From positions 186,001-250,000 of the forward strand of contig NZ_JACHDA010000002.1 in the NCBI RefSeq assembly GCF_014207235.1: 64,000 bases of DNA, in the 5' to 3' direction. The translations under genes were made by a program, and so were the position numbers. Below are positions 25,693 through 35,295 of this stretch, in pieces. Source of the stretch: Sphingopyxis sp. JAI128. GTDB lineage: Bacteria; Pseudomonadota; Alphaproteobacteria; Sphingomonadales; Sphingomonadaceae. The notes beneath the pieces were generated by a model. That model did not search any database. It worked only from the letters and a program-made list of their open reading frames with translations, and had not been told where the DNA came from. Numbering within the stretch: the first letter of the stretch is position 1; the number at the start of each line of letters is the position of its first letter.

Positions 25693-26996
25693 GCCGTCTC
25701 TCCGCCGGGACTCGCCAGCGCCGAAATGGGCAAGACAATCCGCACCAGCGCGCCGCCCGCATCGCGGTTGGACACGCTGGCGCCGCCGCCCATCTTGCGC
25801 AGCACATTGACGAGCAGGAACAGCCCCAACCCACCGCCGGGCCTTCCCTTGGTCGAGCGATAGGGCTGGCCGAAATTCCTGAGCATCTCGGGGCTGAAGC
25901 CCGGGCCCCGATCGGCGATCTCGATCACCAGCATATCGCCGTCGCGCGAGGTGGTGAAGCTGGTCCAGTCGGGTGACACCTCGGCCGCATTGTCGAGCAC
26001 ATTGCCGATCACCTGCCGGAGCGCCGGGTCGGACACGATCGCGACGTCGGCGCCGAACCGGTCGTTGAACTCGAGCGTGCCGGGGCGGCGCACGGCGCGC
26101 GTGTGCGCGGCAATCTCGTTGAACGCAGCGCGCATCGTTGTCAGTTGCGGCGCCTCCCCGCGCGCCTCGCCCGCCGACATCAAAATGCCGCCGACGATCG
26201 CCTTGCAGCGCTGGACCGCGGTGTGCATGTCGGCAAGATCCTCCTGCAATTCGCGGTCGTCCTTCAGCCGCGGCGCCGCCTTCCAGTCGCCGATCAGTAC
26301 CGACAGCGTCGACAGCGGCGTCCCCAGTTCGTGCGCCGCGCCCGACGCGAGCAGCCCCATGCGGACGATATGATCCTCCTCCGCCGCACGCTGGCGGCTG
26401 GCCGCAAGCGCCGCATCGCTGTCGCGCAAATTGCGGCTGATCCGCGTCACGAAGGCGACGAGCAGCACCGCGATCAGCAGGAAACAGACGAAGCTGCCCT
26501 GCAAATAGAGCTTCATCGGGTCGGCCGCGTAAGGGGGGGGCAGCACCAGCGGCGTCGGATCGACGCGCAGCGCGGCGAGCGCCGCGAGCGCCGCCGCGAC
26601 GATCGCCCACGACGAACGCGGGGTGAGCAGGATTGCGCCGATCACGACCTGGAGCAGGAAGAGCGAGGCGAAGGGATTGGCCAGCCCGCCGCTGTGATGG
26701 AGCTGCCAGCCGAGCGCCGCGACGTCGAACAACAGGACGGCGGTGAGTTCGGCATTGGTCACCGCGCGGCCGCGGCGCAGCGCCACGATACTCGCGAAAT
26801 TGATCGCGATCAGCACGAGGATCGCGGCCAGCAGCGGGACGCGCGGCAAGGATATGCCCATCGGTCCGCTAACGATGCCGATCGTCGCAAGCTGTCCGCC
26901 GACGGCCAGCCAGCGCAGCTGGATCAGCAGCGTCATGTTGGGGCGCCCCGCGGGGGCTCTCGCGGGCGCGGCGGGCAGGATCGCCGGGTCGGTCAT
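25689..26996 (-). CDS. regB: Redox sensor histidine kinase RegB/ActS/PrrB
   Basis: This 435-residue kinase has six predicted transmembrane helices in its first half. It contains the RegB ubiquinone-sensing heptapeptide GGxxNPF, here GGLANPF. The phosphoacceptor box is LLASGAAHELGTPLSTL, and a Cys lies 42 residues after that His (AVQRCKAI), close to the redox-active Cys of RegB. The ATPase domain shows NVLDNAAE, DRGPGF and GGGLGLFL. It would monitor the quinone pool and phosphorylate RegA. Start ATG at 26996 overlaps the SURF1 stop, and its end overlaps regA, so all are one transcript. Confidence 0.93.
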   Translation of the reverse strand: MTDPAILPAAPARAPAGRPNMTLLIQLRWLAVGGQLATIGIVSGPMGISLPRVPLLAAILVLIAINFASIVALRRGRAVTNAELTAVLLFDVAALGWQLHHSGGLANPFASLFLLQVVIGAILLTPRSSWAIVAAALAALAALRVDPTPLVLPPPYAADPMKLYLQGSFVCFLLIAVLLVAFVTRISRNLRDSDAALAASRQRAAEEDHIVRMGLLASGAAHELGTPLSTLSVLIGDWKAAPRLKDDRELQEDLADMHTAVQRCKAIVGGILMSAGEARGEAPQLTTMRAAFNEIAAHTRAVRRPGTLEFNDRFGADVAIVSDPALRQVIGNVLDNAAEVSPDWTSFTTSRDGDMLVIEIADRGPGFSPEMLRNFGQPYRSTKGRPGGGLGLFLLVNVLRKMGGGASVSNRDAGGALVRIVLPISALASPGGETA

Positions 26997-27697
26997 GCTT
27001 CCCGGATACGCCAGAGCCGCCACGCAAAAAAGAGGCTGAGCGCAGACAGTGCGAACCAGGTCAGCGCATAGACCATATGATGATCGCGAAAACGCACGAC
27101 AGTCAGCCCGCCGACCGGGTAGCCGCCGGGGTTCGGCGCGGCGTCGGCATCGACGAAATAGGGCGCAGCCTTGCCGAGCCCCCTCGCCTTCGCAATTCCC
27201 GCCACGTCGCGCGAAAACCAGCGGCCGGCCGCCGGATCGTTCGAGCGCAGGAAGGCCCCGCCGGGCTCGGTCGCGCGCAAGAGGCCGGTCACCGTCACCG
27301 GCTCCGCGACTTGACCCGCCGCGCGCGTCTTCGCATCACGCCGGTCCTTGGGAACGAAGCCGCGATTGATCAGCAGCGTGAAATCCCGCGTTTCGAGCGG
27401 GGTCATCACCCAATATCCGGCGCCGCGTTCAGTCACCGCCTGCACCAGCGTCTCGCGATCGTGCCGGAATATTCCCGATGCGGTGACGCGCCGATAGGCG
27501 TCGTCCCTGGCGGTGACCGCGTTCCATCGATCCGGCCCCGGTGCCGCAACGGGTGGCGCATGTATGCGCGCATCGACCGCCGCGATCAGCTCGTGCTTCC
27601 ACGCCCGCCGCTCGATCTGCCAGACGCCGAGCGCCGCGAGGCCGAGCGCCGCGATCAGCGCCGCGGCGGCAAAGGCCGCGCGGCGAGTGCGCGTCAA
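26993..27697 (-). CDS. SURF1 family cytochrome oxidase biogenesis protein
   Basis: This 234-residue protein has the SURF1 layout: an N-terminal membrane helix (AFAAAALIAALGLAALGVWQIERR), a periplasmic domain with LLINRGFVP and GYPVGG, and a C-terminal helix (YALTWFALSALSLFFAW) after RDHH. SURF1 proteins help insert heme in heme-copper oxidases; the placement directly after cyoD supports a role for the quinol oxidase here. The start is TTG at 27697, overlapping the cyoD stop as TTGA; no better start codon is nearby. Confidence 0.9.
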   Translation of the reverse strand: MTRTRRAAFAAAALIAALGLAALGVWQIERRAWKHELIAAVDARIHAPPVAAPGPDRWNAVTARDDAYRRVTASGIFRHDRETLVQAVTERGAGYWVMTPLETRDFTLLINRGFVPKDRRDAKTRAAGQVAEPVTVTGLLRATEPGGAFLRSNDPAAGRWFSRDVAGIAKARGLGKAAPYFVDADAAPNPGGYPVGGLTVVRFRDHHMVYALTWFALSALSLFFAWRLWRIREA

Positions 27698-28080
27698 AGC
27701 ACCTGACTCGCTGTCTGGCTGGTAGGCTCGTGCGGCATCGGCATCATGTTAGTGTTGAGATGATGCATCACCCACAGCGACCCCGCGAGCATGATCCCGA
27801 CGACGATGACGGTAAAAACGAGCGAGGTCAGCGACCAGCCGCCCTCGGCCTTCGGCGTCATGTGGAGGAAGAAGATCATGTGGACGACGATCTGCACTAC
27901 CGCGAAACCCATGATCACCGCGCCCGTCGTGCCCGCGCTCAGCGGCATCGTCATCACCAGCCAGAAAGGAATGGCGGTCAGGATCGCCGACAGCAGGAAA
28001 CCGATGACATAGTCGCGCATCGACGCGTGCGGCATCTCGATCTCGTCATGACCGTGCGCAGCGTGGGGATCGGCGCTCAT
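27694..28080 (-). CDS. cyoD: Cytochrome bo ubiquinol oxidase subunit IV
   Basis: This 128-residue protein has three hydrophobic helices. The cytoplasmic N-terminus is His-rich ([20 protein letters not shown]), followed by [19 protein letters not shown] and a central helix with [13 protein letters not shown], both typical of CyoD. It assists assembly of the copper-containing core. The start overlaps the cyoC stop (ATGA). The length is close to the E. coli protein. Confidence 0.93.
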   Translation of the reverse strand: MSADPHAAHGHDEIEMPHASMRDYVIGFLLSAILTAIPFWLVMTMPLSAGTTGAVIMGFAVVQIVVHMIFFLHMTPKAEGGWSLTSLVFTVIVVGIMLAGSLWVMHHLNTNMMPMPHEPTSQTASQVL

Positions 28081-28718
28081 CGCAGCACTCCCATCAGATA
28101 GACAAAGGTGAAGACGCCGATCCACACGACATCGAGGAAGTGCCAGAACATCGAAAGGCACATCACGCGGCGCTTGTTCGCGGCGATCAACCCGTGCTTC
28201 GACAGCTGGACCATGAGCGTCACCAGCCAGATAATGCCGAAGGTAACGTGCAGCCCGTGCGTGCCGACGAGGGTGAAGAAGCTCGACAGGAAGGCGCTGC
28301 GCTGGGGCCCCGCGCCGATCTCGATCAGGTGGTGGAATTCGTAGAGCTCGATCCCGAGGAAGGCGAGCCCGAACAGCCCGGTGACGCCAAGCCAGAGCTG
28401 GACGCCCTTCACCTTGCCCTGCTGCATCTGGAGCACCGCAAAGCCATATGTGATCGACGAGAAGAGCAGCATTGTAGTGTTGAGCGCGATCAGTTTCAGG
28501 TCGAACAGATCCTTCGGCGCCGGGCCCGCCGCATAGCTGCCGCCGAGCACCGCGTAGCAGGCGAAGAGGATCGCGAAGATGAGGCAGTCGCTCATCAGAT
28601 AGATCCAGAAGCCCAGCATCGTGCTGTGCCCCTCCGGGTGCGCATGCTCGTCGAGATCGTAGAAGGCGACGGGTTCGTCGGCGGTTATCGCATTGGCTGT
28701 CATGGTCTTGGCACTCAT
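28077..28718 (-). CDS. cyoC: Cytochrome bo ubiquinol oxidase subunit III
   Basis: This 213-residue membrane protein has five predicted helices and the subunit III motifs [21 protein letters not shown] and [15 protein letters not shown]. It is an accessory subunit of the proton-pumping quinol oxidase. Start ATG at 28718 leaves a four-base gap after cyoB; MTANAIT fifteen bases inside is an alternative start. Confidence 0.93.
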   Translation of the reverse strand: MSAKTMTANAITADEPVAFYDLDEHAHPEGHSTMLGFWIYLMSDCLIFAILFACYAVLGGSYAAGPAPKDLFDLKLIALNTTMLLFSSITYGFAVLQMQQGKVKGVQLWLGVTGLFGLAFLGIELYEFHHLIEIGAGPQRSAFLSSFFTLVGTHGLHVTFGIIWLVTLMVQLSKHGLIAANKRRVMCLSMFWHFLDVVWIGVFTFVYLMGVLR

Positions 28719-28722
28719 CGGG

Positions 28723-30732
28723 TCAGGCTCCGGCCGCCAGCTGGCGGGTCCGCGCTTCCTCGACCGCGATGACCGTCGCCTTCGGGATGTCGAAATCGCG
28801 CTTGTAGTTGAAGGTGTGGATGATCGCGCCGGCGACCACCGCGACGAAACTCGCCGCGACGAGCCACCAGATGTGCCAGACGAGCGCGAAGCCCATCACC
28901 AGGCAAATGCCCGACAGGATCATCCCCGCGCCGGTGTTGCTCGGCATGTTGATGTCGCGATAGCCGTCGGCCGGCCGCTGGTGCCCGCGCTTTTTCATGT
29001 CGTGCCAGGCGTCGAGGTCGTGGATCACCGGGGTGAAGGCGAAATTATAGTCGGGCGGGGGGGAACTGGTCGCCCATTCGAGCGTGCGGCCGTCCCACGG
29101 ATCGCCGCTTTCCTCGGCAAATTCCTTGCGGCGCCAGATGCTGACCGCGAACTGCACCAGCATCGCGCCGATGCCCGCGGCGATGATCGCCGCGCCGACG
29201 CCGGCGATCACGAACCAGATTTGCAGGCTCGGGTCGTCGAACACGCGCATGCGCCGTGTCACGCCCATCAGGCCGAGGATATAGAGCGGGGTGAAGGCGA
29301 CCCAGAAGCCGACCACCCAGCACCAGAAGCTGACCTTGCCCCAGAAGACGTCGAGCTTGAACCCGAACGCCTTGGGCCACCAGTAGTTGATCGCCGCGAA
29401 AAGGCCGAACAGCACGCCGCCGATGATCACATTGTGGAAATGCGCGATCAGGAACAGCGAATTGTGGAGCACGAAGTCGGCGGGCGGCACCGCGAGCAGC
29501 ACGCCGGTCATGCCGCCGATGACGAAGGTCAGCATGAAGGCGATCGTCCACATCATCGGCAGTTCGAAACGGATGCGCCCGCGGTACATGGTGAAGAGCC
29601 AGTTGAAGAGCTTGGCCCCCGTCGGGATCGAGATCACCATCGTCGTGATGCCGAAGAAACTGTTGACGCTCGCGCCCGATCCCATGGTGAAGAAATGGTG
29701 CAGCCACACGATATACGACAGGATCGTGATGCACACGGTCGCATAGACCATCGAGGTGTAACCGAAGAGCCTTTTGCCCGAGAAGGTCGAGGTCACTTCG
29801 GAGAAGACGCCGAACAGCGGCAGCACGAGAATATAAACCTCGGGATGCCCCCAGATCCAGATCAGGTTCACATACATCATCGGCGACCCGCCGAGATCGT
29901 TGGTGAAGAAGTTGGTGCCGACATAGCGGTCGAGGCTGAGCAGAACGAGCGTCGCGGTCAGGATCGGGAAGGAGGCGACGATCAGGATGTTCGAGCAGAG
30001 CGAGGTCCAGGTGAAGACGGGCATCTTCATCAGCCCCATGCCCGGCGCGCGCAGTTTCAGGATCGTGACGATCAGGTTGATGCCAGACAGGGTGGTGCCG
30101 ACGCCGGCTATCTGTAATCCCCATATATAATAGTCGACGCCGACATTGGGGCTGTAGGCGATGCCCGACAGCGGCGGATAGGCGAGCCAGCCGGTCTGGG
30201 CATATTCGCCGACGAACAGCGAGACCATCGTCAGCACCGCGCCCGACGTCGTCATCCAGAAGCTGAAATTGTTGAGGAAGGGGAAGCTGACGTCGCGCGC
30301 GCCGATCTGCAGCGGCACGATATAGTTCATGATCCCGGTGATGAACGGCATCGCGACGAAGAAGATCATGATGACGCCGTGAGCGGTGAACACCTGGTCA
30401 TAATGATGCGGCGTCAGATAGCCTTCGGACCCGCCGAACGCCATCGCCTGCTGGAGCCGCATCATGATCGCGTCGGCAAAGCCGCGCAAGAACATGATGA
30501 GCCCCAGGATCATGTACATGATCCCGATGCGCTTGTGATCGACGGTGGTGAACCATTCGGACCACAAATAGCCCCAGAGACGATATTTGGTGATCAGGCC
30601 GAGTACGGCGATGCCGCCGAGGACGACGCCGATGAAGGTGACGACGAGGATCGGCTCGTGCAGCGGCAGCGCCTCCATCGACAGCTTGCCGAGGATCGGG
30701 CCGGTTTCGGGGGCAGGATGCGGGATGCTCAT
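28723..30732 (-). CDS. cyoB: Cytochrome bo ubiquinol oxidase subunit I
   Basis: This 669-residue catalytic subunit binds low-spin heme, the high-spin heme and Cu(B). Recognisable elements are [16 protein letters not shown] (heme ligand His), [14 protein letters not shown] (Cu(B) His and cross-linked Tyr), WLHHFFTMG (two more Cu(B) His) and [12 protein letters not shown] (heme ligands). It would oxidise ubiquinol and reduce oxygen to water while pumping protons. Start MSIPHPAPE at 30732 fits the family. It follows cyoA by 17 bases. Confidence 0.97.
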   Translation of the reverse strand: MSIPHPAPETGPILGKLSMEALPLHEPILVVTFIGVVLGGIAVLGLITKYRLWGYLWSEWFTTVDHKRIGIMYMILGLIMFLRGFADAIMMRLQQAMAFGGSEGYLTPHHYDQVFTAHGVIMIFFVAMPFITGIMNYIVPLQIGARDVSFPFLNNFSFWMTTSGAVLTMVSLFVGEYAQTGWLAYPPLSGIAYSPNVGVDYYIWGLQIAGVGTTLSGINLIVTILKLRAPGMGLMKMPVFTWTSLCSNILIVASFPILTATLVLLSLDRYVGTNFFTNDLGGSPMMYVNLIWIWGHPEVYILVLPLFGVFSEVTSTFSGKRLFGYTSMVYATVCITILSYIVWLHHFFTMGSGASVNSFFGITTMVISIPTGAKLFNWLFTMYRGRIRFELPMMWTIAFMLTFVIGGMTGVLLAVPPADFVLHNSLFLIAHFHNVIIGGVLFGLFAAINYWWPKAFGFKLDVFWGKVSFWCWVVGFWVAFTPLYILGLMGVTRRMRVFDDPSLQIWFVIAGVGAAIIAAGIGAMLVQFAVSIWRRKEFAEESGDPWDGRTLEWATSSPPPDYNFAFTPVIHDLDAWHDMKKRGHQRPADGYRDINMPSNTGAGMILSGICLVMGFALVWHIWWLVAASFVAVVAGAIIHTFNYKRDFDIPKATVIAVEEARTRQLAAGA

Positions 30733-30749
30733 GATGATCTCGGGCTCGT

Positions 30750-31934
30750 TCAGGACAGCGGGCGGTCGGCGGCGGCGGGCGCGCGCAGCGCCGTGCGGTC
30801 GGGCCGGCCCGGGTGGGGCAGCCCCTCGCCCTTCAATTTCTCGGAGGCGACCGGCTTCGCGTCGGGGCGATCGGCGGGCATCACCGGCGCGCTGCAATAA
30901 GCCGCGACATAGCGCATGCCCCAACGCGCGACATCGACGGTGCCGCGTGCGGCGAACTTGTCATAGGTGACCTGCCGGACATTGCCGATGCCCGCGATGC
31001 CCGCGCCGCCGGCGGCATCGAGCGACATCATATCGTGCATGCACATCTTGCCGGGCTCGACGCACATGTTGACGACCGCGTCGAACAGTTGCGGATCGCT
31101 CGCGGCGAAGCGTCGCACGGGTTCCTTGTGCGTCGGCCTTTCGAGCTTCAGATAGGTATCGCGGCTAAGGTCGCCTTCGGCCGACGCCTTGGTCGCGGCA
31201 ACCCATTGGTCGAACTCGCCCGTCGGCAGACTCTTCACCGCGAAACGCATGTTGGAAAAGCCCCAGCCCGAATAATTGGCCGAAAAGCCGGTATAGTCGC
31301 CCGTCTTGTCGAATACGCCGTGCAGCTTGGTCTCCATGCCGGGCATCGCATAGATCTGCCCCGCGAGCGCGGGCACGTAAAAGCTGTTCATCACCGAAGA
31401 CGAGGAGATCCGGAACCGCACCGGGCGGTTCACCGGTAGCGCGAGCTCGTTCACCGTCGCGACCCCCTGTTCAGGATAGATGAACAGCCATTTCCAGTCG
31501 AGCGCGACGACCTGCACGTCGAGCGGTTTGACCTCGGCCGCGATGGGCTGGCCGGGGCCGGTGCGCGCGAGCGGGCGATAGGGATCGAGCAGATGCGTCG
31601 CGACCCACGTCACCGCGCCGAGGCAGATGATGATGAGCAGCGGCGCCGACCAGATGACAAGCTCGAGCTGGGTCGAATGGTCCCAGTCGGGCTTGTAGGT
31701 CGCTTCCTTGTTCGACGCGCGATATTTCCATGCGAAAAAGATCGTCAGCGCCATCACCGGCACGATGATCAGCAGCATCAGCACCGTCGACAGGACGATC
31801 AGATCGCCTTGCTGGCGCGCGACGTCCCCCGCGGGATCGAGCACGACCAGCCCGCAACCCGACAATAGAGGCAGCGCGGCGAGCAGCGGCACGAGCCGCA
31901 ATCGGGCGGGAAAACGGGGGAGATTGCTTGGCAT
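30750..31934 (-). CDS. cyoA: Cytochrome bo ubiquinol oxidase subunit II
   Basis: This 394-residue lipoprotein-type subunit has a lipobox LLSGC, two membrane helices and a periplasmic cupredoxin domain ([23 protein letters not shown], then [20 protein letters not shown]). The Cu(A) ligands of cytochrome c oxidases are absent, as expected for a quinol oxidase. The C-terminal tail after residue 330 is longer than in E. coli. It is the first gene of cyoABCD-surf1-regBA. The ribosome-binding site is weak (AGG nine bases upstream). Confidence 0.95.
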   Translation of the reverse strand: MPSNLPRFPARLRLVPLLAALPLLSGCGLVVLDPAGDVARQQGDLIVLSTVLMLLIIVPVMALTIFFAWKYRASNKEATYKPDWDHSTQLELVIWSAPLLIIICLGAVTWVATHLLDPYRPLARTGPGQPIAAEVKPLDVQVVALDWKWLFIYPEQGVATVNELALPVNRPVRFRISSSSVMNSFYVPALAGQIYAMPGMETKLHGVFDKTGDYTGFSANYSGWGFSNMRFAVKSLPTGEFDQWVAATKASAEGDLSRDTYLKLERPTHKEPVRRFAASDPQLFDAVVNMCVEPGKMCMHDMMSLDAAGGAGIAGIGNVRQVTYDKFAARGTVDVARWGMRYVAAYCSAPVMPADRPDAKPVASEKLKGEGLPHPGRPDRTALRAPAAADRPLS

Positions 31935-31971
31935 GATGCGCGCCTAACCCTCCATTGCTGCACTGCACATA

Positions 31972-32040
31972 GGACATTTTGTCCAATCCCGCGACCGCTC
32001 TTCATCGCGCAGGGGCATTTTCATTCGGGGCAATTTTGCC
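31972..32040. promoter_or_regulatory. Two inverted repeats in the cyoA / MHS-transporter divergent promoter
   Basis: The 169-base gap between the divergent genes contains GGACATTTTGTCC at 31972-31984, with five-base arms around TTT. It also contains GGCAATTTTGCC at 32029-32040, with five-base arms around TT. Both are perfect and share a T-rich centre. They are candidate operators for a dimeric regulator of the oxidase operon, the transporter, or both; the protein is unknown. Confidence 0.3.
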
Positions 32041-32103
32041 TTATGACCGACTCGTGCCGCCGCATCTTGCGCAAGCGACGGCGCCAGCTCAAGGATTGTT
32101 ACC

Positions 32104-33444
32104 ATGGCTGCCGACACCGTCCCCACCACCGAGGCCGAACGCGATGCCCGCGCCCTCCACGGCGCCGACGATGACGGCGGCAGCCACCGCATCGATCCCG
32201 CCGAGATCGCCATCGGCGTCATCATCGGGCGGACGTCCGAATTTTTCGACTTCTTCGTCTATGCCATCGCGTCGGTGCTGGTGTTCCCGAAGCTCGTTTT
32301 TCCGCACCTCGACCCGCTGACGGGCACGCTCTGGTCCTTCGCGATCTTTGCCCTCGCCTTCGTCTCGCGCCCCGTCGGCACGATCATCTTCACCGCGATC
32401 GACCGCGCCTATGGCCGCGGCGCCAAGCTGACGATCGCGCTCTTCCTGCTCGGCGGATCGACCGCCGCCATCGCCTTCCTGCCCGGATATGATTCGATCG
32501 GTATCGGCGCCGCGCTGCTGCTCGCGTTGTTCCGCATGGGCCAGGGCGTCGCGCTCGGCGGGTCGTGGGACGGTCTCGCCTCGCTGCTCGCGATCAACGC
32601 CCCCGAAAACCGCCGCGGCTGGTATGCGATGATTCCGCAGCTCGGCGCACCGCTGGGCCTGATCGTCGCCAGCCTGCTCTTCATGTTCCTGATCGCCGCG
32701 CTGCCGGCGGAGGATTTCCTAGCGTGGGGCTGGCGCTATCCCTTCTTCGTCGCCTTCGCAATCAACGTCGTCGCGCTGTTCGCGCGGCTGCGCATCGTCG
32801 TGACCCCCGAATATGCCGAACTGTTCGAGAACCGCGCGCTCCAGCCCGCGCCGCTGCTCGAAACGGTGCGGTCGGAATGGAAGACGATCGTCATCGGCAC
32901 CTTCGCCCCCCTCGCCAGCTTTGCGATGTTCCACATGGTCACCGTCTATCCGCTATCGTGGGTGTTCCTCTTCACTGACGAGACCCCGGTCCGCTTCCTG
33001 ATGATCGAGGCGATCGCCGCGGTGTTCGGGGTCGGCGCGATCGTCGCGTCGGGCTATCTTGCCGACCGCATCGGGCGCCGCACGCTGCTCGCCGCGACCG
33101 CCGCCGCGATTGCGGCGTTCAGCGGCTTTGCGCCGCAGTTGCTCGATGCGGGCGAACTTGGCGAAGCGACCTTCATGATCCTCGGCTTCCTCCTCCTCGG
33201 CCTCTCGTTCGGACAGTCTTCGGGCGCGCTGTCGTCGAACTTCCAGCCGCGCCACCGCTACACCGGATCGGCCTTCACCTCGGACCTCGCCTGGCTGTTC
33301 GGCGCGGGCTTCGCGCCGATGGTCGCGCTGTGGCTGTCGAGCCAGTTCGGGCTGATCGCCGCGGGCGGCTACCTGCTCTCGGGCGCGATCGTCACGCTCG
33401 TCGCGTTGTGGCTCAACCGCGAACTCGCAAGCACCATCGACTGA
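32104..33444 (+). CDS. MFS transporter, metabolite:H+ symporter (MHS) type
   Basis: This 446-residue protein has twelve hydrophobic segments and family landmarks: IGRTSEFFDFFVYAIASVLVFP (MHS-type first helix), FVSRPVGTIIFTAIDRAYGRG, FRMGQGVALGGSWDGLASL and GYLADRIGRRTLL (loop 8-9 motif). ShiA/ProP/KgtP-type carriers import dicarboxylates, shikimate, betaine or citrate with protons. The substrate here cannot be assigned. It is divergent from cyoA and monocistronic as far as visible, with a GC hairpin after it. Confidence 0.85.
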   Translation: MAADTVPTTEAERDARALHGADDDGGSHRIDPAEIAIGVIIGRTSEFFDFFVYAIASVLVFPKLVFPHLDPLTGTLWSFAIFALAFVSRPVGTIIFTAIDRAYGRGAKLTIALFLLGGSTAAIAFLPGYDSIGIGAALLLALFRMGQGVALGGSWDGLASLLAINAPENRRGWYAMIPQLGAPLGLIVASLLFMFLIAALPAEDFLAWGWRYPFFVAFAINVVALFARLRIVVTPEYAELFENRALQPAPLLETVRSEWKTIVIGTFAPLASFAMFHMVTVYPLSWVFLFTDETPVRFLMIEAIAAVFGVGAIVASGYLADRIGRRTLLAATAAAIAAFSGFAPQLLDAGELGEATFMILGFLLLGLSFGQSSGALSSNFQPRHRYTGSAFTSDLAWLFGAGFAPMVALWLSSQFGLIAAGGYLLSGAIVTLVALWLNRELASTID

Positions 33445-33459
33445 TCGCGGACAGTGTGG

Positions 33460-33476
33460 GGCCGGCGAAGCCGGCC
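33460..33476 (+). terminator. GC hairpin after the MHS transporter
   Basis: GGCCGGC-GAA-GCCGGCC is a perfect seven-pair stem with a GAA loop, 15 bases past the stop, followed by TGTT. It is a plausible but weak intrinsic terminator. Confidence 0.45.
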
Positions 33477-33589
33477 TGTTCACGATCGACGGGATCGAAG
33501 GTGGCGTGCTTGTCAAAGCCGCGGCGCGCCATTATCCAACGCGCTTCCTGTTCCGGGCAGCCTGACCAGCGCACGCCTTTCGTCAAAGA

Positions 33590-34357
33590 TTGTTTCCGCT
33601 GAATCCCGTTCCAGCCACTCCCCACGACGAACAGCTCAGCATCGGGATGGGCCGCCGCGCGCTCGCCATCGCCCTGTCGCTGCTGATCCCGGCGCTGATG
33701 CTGGTCCTGCTGCTGTCGTTCCGGCTCGAACCGCCGCCGATCGAGAAGCAGGCGAGCATGAGCGTCGTGAGCATCGAAGCGGGCAGCGCGCCCGATCCCG
33801 CGCCCGAAGCCGACAGCGCGCCCGAACCGAGCGACGCGGCGATCACGCCGCCGCCCACCGCGCCGGCCGCCGCGCCGCCTCCCCCGCCAACGCCCGCGCC
33901 CGCCGCCGCACCGAAGATTCCGCCGCCGAGCGCGGCACCGCCGCCCCCGCCCGGCGCGACACGCCCCCCGAGCGGGCGCGTCTACGGCCCGCCGAATATC
34001 ATCGGCAGCCGCTCGTCATCCTTTGCCGATTCGGAACGGGTGGGAACGGCACCGAATGGCGAGGCACTTTATGCGGCGCGCTGGTACCGCGAACCGAGCG
34101 ATGACGAGCTGAGCGGCTATCTGTCGACCGCGAGCGGGCCCGGCTGGGGGCTGATCGCCTGCCGCACCGTGTCCGATTACCGCGTCGAGGATTGCGTCGC
34201 GCTCGACGAATATCCGAACGGGTCGCAGATCAACCGCGCGGTGCTGGCGGCCGCCTGGCAGTTCAGGGTGCGCCCGCCGCGCATCGGCGGCAAATCGCAG
34301 GTCGGCGCGTGGGTGCGCATTCGCATCGATTACGACATCCACAGCGGGCGCGGCTAG
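33590..34357 (+). CDS. TonB-like energy transducer
   Basis: This 255-residue protein has a short cytoplasmic N-terminus, one membrane helix (RRALAIALSLLIPALMLVLLL), and a long Pro/Ala-rich periplasmic spacer (about 70-130). The C-terminal domain has NRAVLAAAWQFRVRPP and QVGAWVRIRIDYDI, which resembles a TonB C-terminal domain (AVRxWRFxPA ... VxVPxxF). It would couple proton motive force to one of the many TonB receptors. The start is uncertain: TTG at 33590 keeps the NPVPATPHDEQ leader, and ATG at 33647 lies just before the membrane helix. Neither has a strong ribosome-binding site. Confidence 0.65.
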   Translation: MFPLNPVPATPHDEQLSIGMGRRALAIALSLLIPALMLVLLLSFRLEPPPIEKQASMSVVSIEAGSAPDPAPEADSAPEPSDAAITPPPTAPAAAPPPPPTPAPAAAPKIPPPSAAPPPPPGATRPPSGRVYGPPNIIGSRSSSFADSERVGTAPNGEALYAARWYREPSDDELSGYLSTASGPGWGLIACRTVSDYRVEDCVALDEYPNGSQINRAVLAAAWQFRVRPPRIGGKSQVGAWVRIRIDYDIHSGRG

Positions 34358-34427
34358 GCCTGGCCCCGCCGGCTGCGGTGCCCGCGTACCCCATGCATGG
34401 CGGCCATTTTCGCCTTGGATCGGACGG

Positions 34428-34446
34428 AATGATATCTTATATCATT
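34428..34446. promoter_or_regulatory. Candidate Zur box at the methyltransferase start
   Basis: AATGATATCTTATATCATT has perfect eight-base arms around CTT and ends five bases before the methyltransferase ATG. The core TGATAT-n3-ATATCA recurs with few changes at 37420-37432 and 43197-43213. Given the Fur-family gene and zinc-type receptor nearby, it is probably a Zur operator. Confidence 0.6.
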
Positions 34447-34450
34447 TCCG

Positions 34451-35233
34451 ATGCCGCCGAGTACCGACCTCCGCCCGCCCGCTTCCGGACTCTTCCGCGA
34501 AATCGAAAGAATCCACGGCGATCGCCCGTGGGGAGCGTTCCTCGACGCCGGCACGGGCACGCATTCGATCGGCTGGGTCGGATCACTCGCGACCGACCGC
34601 TGGACCGCGGTGAGCGGCGCCGAAGCGCATGCCGCGCAAACGGCCGATGCGATTGTAACAAAGCGCCGGCCGGCCGACCGGATCGTCGTCGGCAACTGGG
34701 CCGATCCCGCGCTACTCGCGGGCGAGCGGTACGACACCGTTCTCGCCGACTATCTGCTCGGTGCGATCGACGGCTTTGCCCCCTATTTCCAACACCGGCT
34801 TTTCGCGCGGCTGCGGTCGCTGGTTGGACGGCGGCTCTATGTCGTCGGGCTCGAGCCCTATGTCGTTGGCGAACCCGACAGTGCGGAAGGGCGGCTCGTC
34901 TGGGAGATCGGGCGGTTTCGCGACGCCTGCCTGCTGCTTGCCGGCGAACAGCCCTATCGCGAATATCCGTCGCAATGGGCGGTCGATCACCTTGAGGCGT
35001 CCGGGTACCGCGTCATTACCGCCAAGCGATACGCGAACCGCTACAAGGAGCGTTTCGTGAACAGCCAGATCGACATGTGCGCCCCGCGGCTCGCCAAGAT
35101 CGCCGACCGGGGCCTCGCCAAGATGCTTGCCGCGCGCGGAGAGGCACTGCGCGCCGAAGCGCTGGCGCTTGTCGCCAGCGCGAACGGGCTGCGCCACGGC
35201 TTTGACTATATATTGGCGGCCGAACCCGCGTGA
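34451..35233 (+). CDS. Class I SAM-dependent methyltransferase-like protein, probably zinc-regulated
   Basis: This is a 260-residue soluble protein. AFLDAGTGTHSIGWV (about 29-43) fits SAM-binding motif I, and YDTVLADYLLGAIDGF (about 97-112) fits the acidic strand-4 motif. The C-terminal half has no motif that I recognise. The substrate is unknown. The start ATG lies immediately after the Zur-like palindrome, so a repressor bound there would block transcription or initiation; expression is then expected under zinc limitation. It ends convergent with the ZnuD-like receptor, with a strong hairpin between them. Confidence 0.65.
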   Translation: MPPSTDLRPPASGLFREIERIHGDRPWGAFLDAGTGTHSIGWVGSLATDRWTAVSGAEAHAAQTADAIVTKRRPADRIVVGNWADPALLAGERYDTVLADYLLGAIDGFAPYFQHRLFARLRSLVGRRLYVVGLEPYVVGEPDSAEGRLVWEIGRFRDACLLLAGEQPYREYPSQWAVDHLEASGYRVITAKRYANRYKERFVNSQIDMCAPRLAKIADRGLAKMLAARGEALRAEALALVASANGLRHGFDYILAAEPA

Positions 35234-35242
35234 CAAATTCGG

Positions 35243-35280
35243 CGGAAGGAGGGGCGCGGGACTGAACGCCCCTCCTTCCG
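35243..35280. terminator. Bidirectional hairpin terminator
   Basis: A perfect 14-pair inverted repeat (left arm CGGAAGGAGGGGCG, ten-base loop, complementary right arm) lies between the convergent methyltransferase and receptor genes. Its symmetry and position fit a shared bidirectional terminator, although no long T run is present. Confidence 0.65.
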
Positions 35281-35295
35281 GCCGCCCCCTTTGGC

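Noticed and set aside
28693..30117. A 474-residue His/Arg/Glu-rich frame antisense to cyoB
   Set aside because: This is a shadow of the conserved oxidase gene; the composition is typical of antisense translation.
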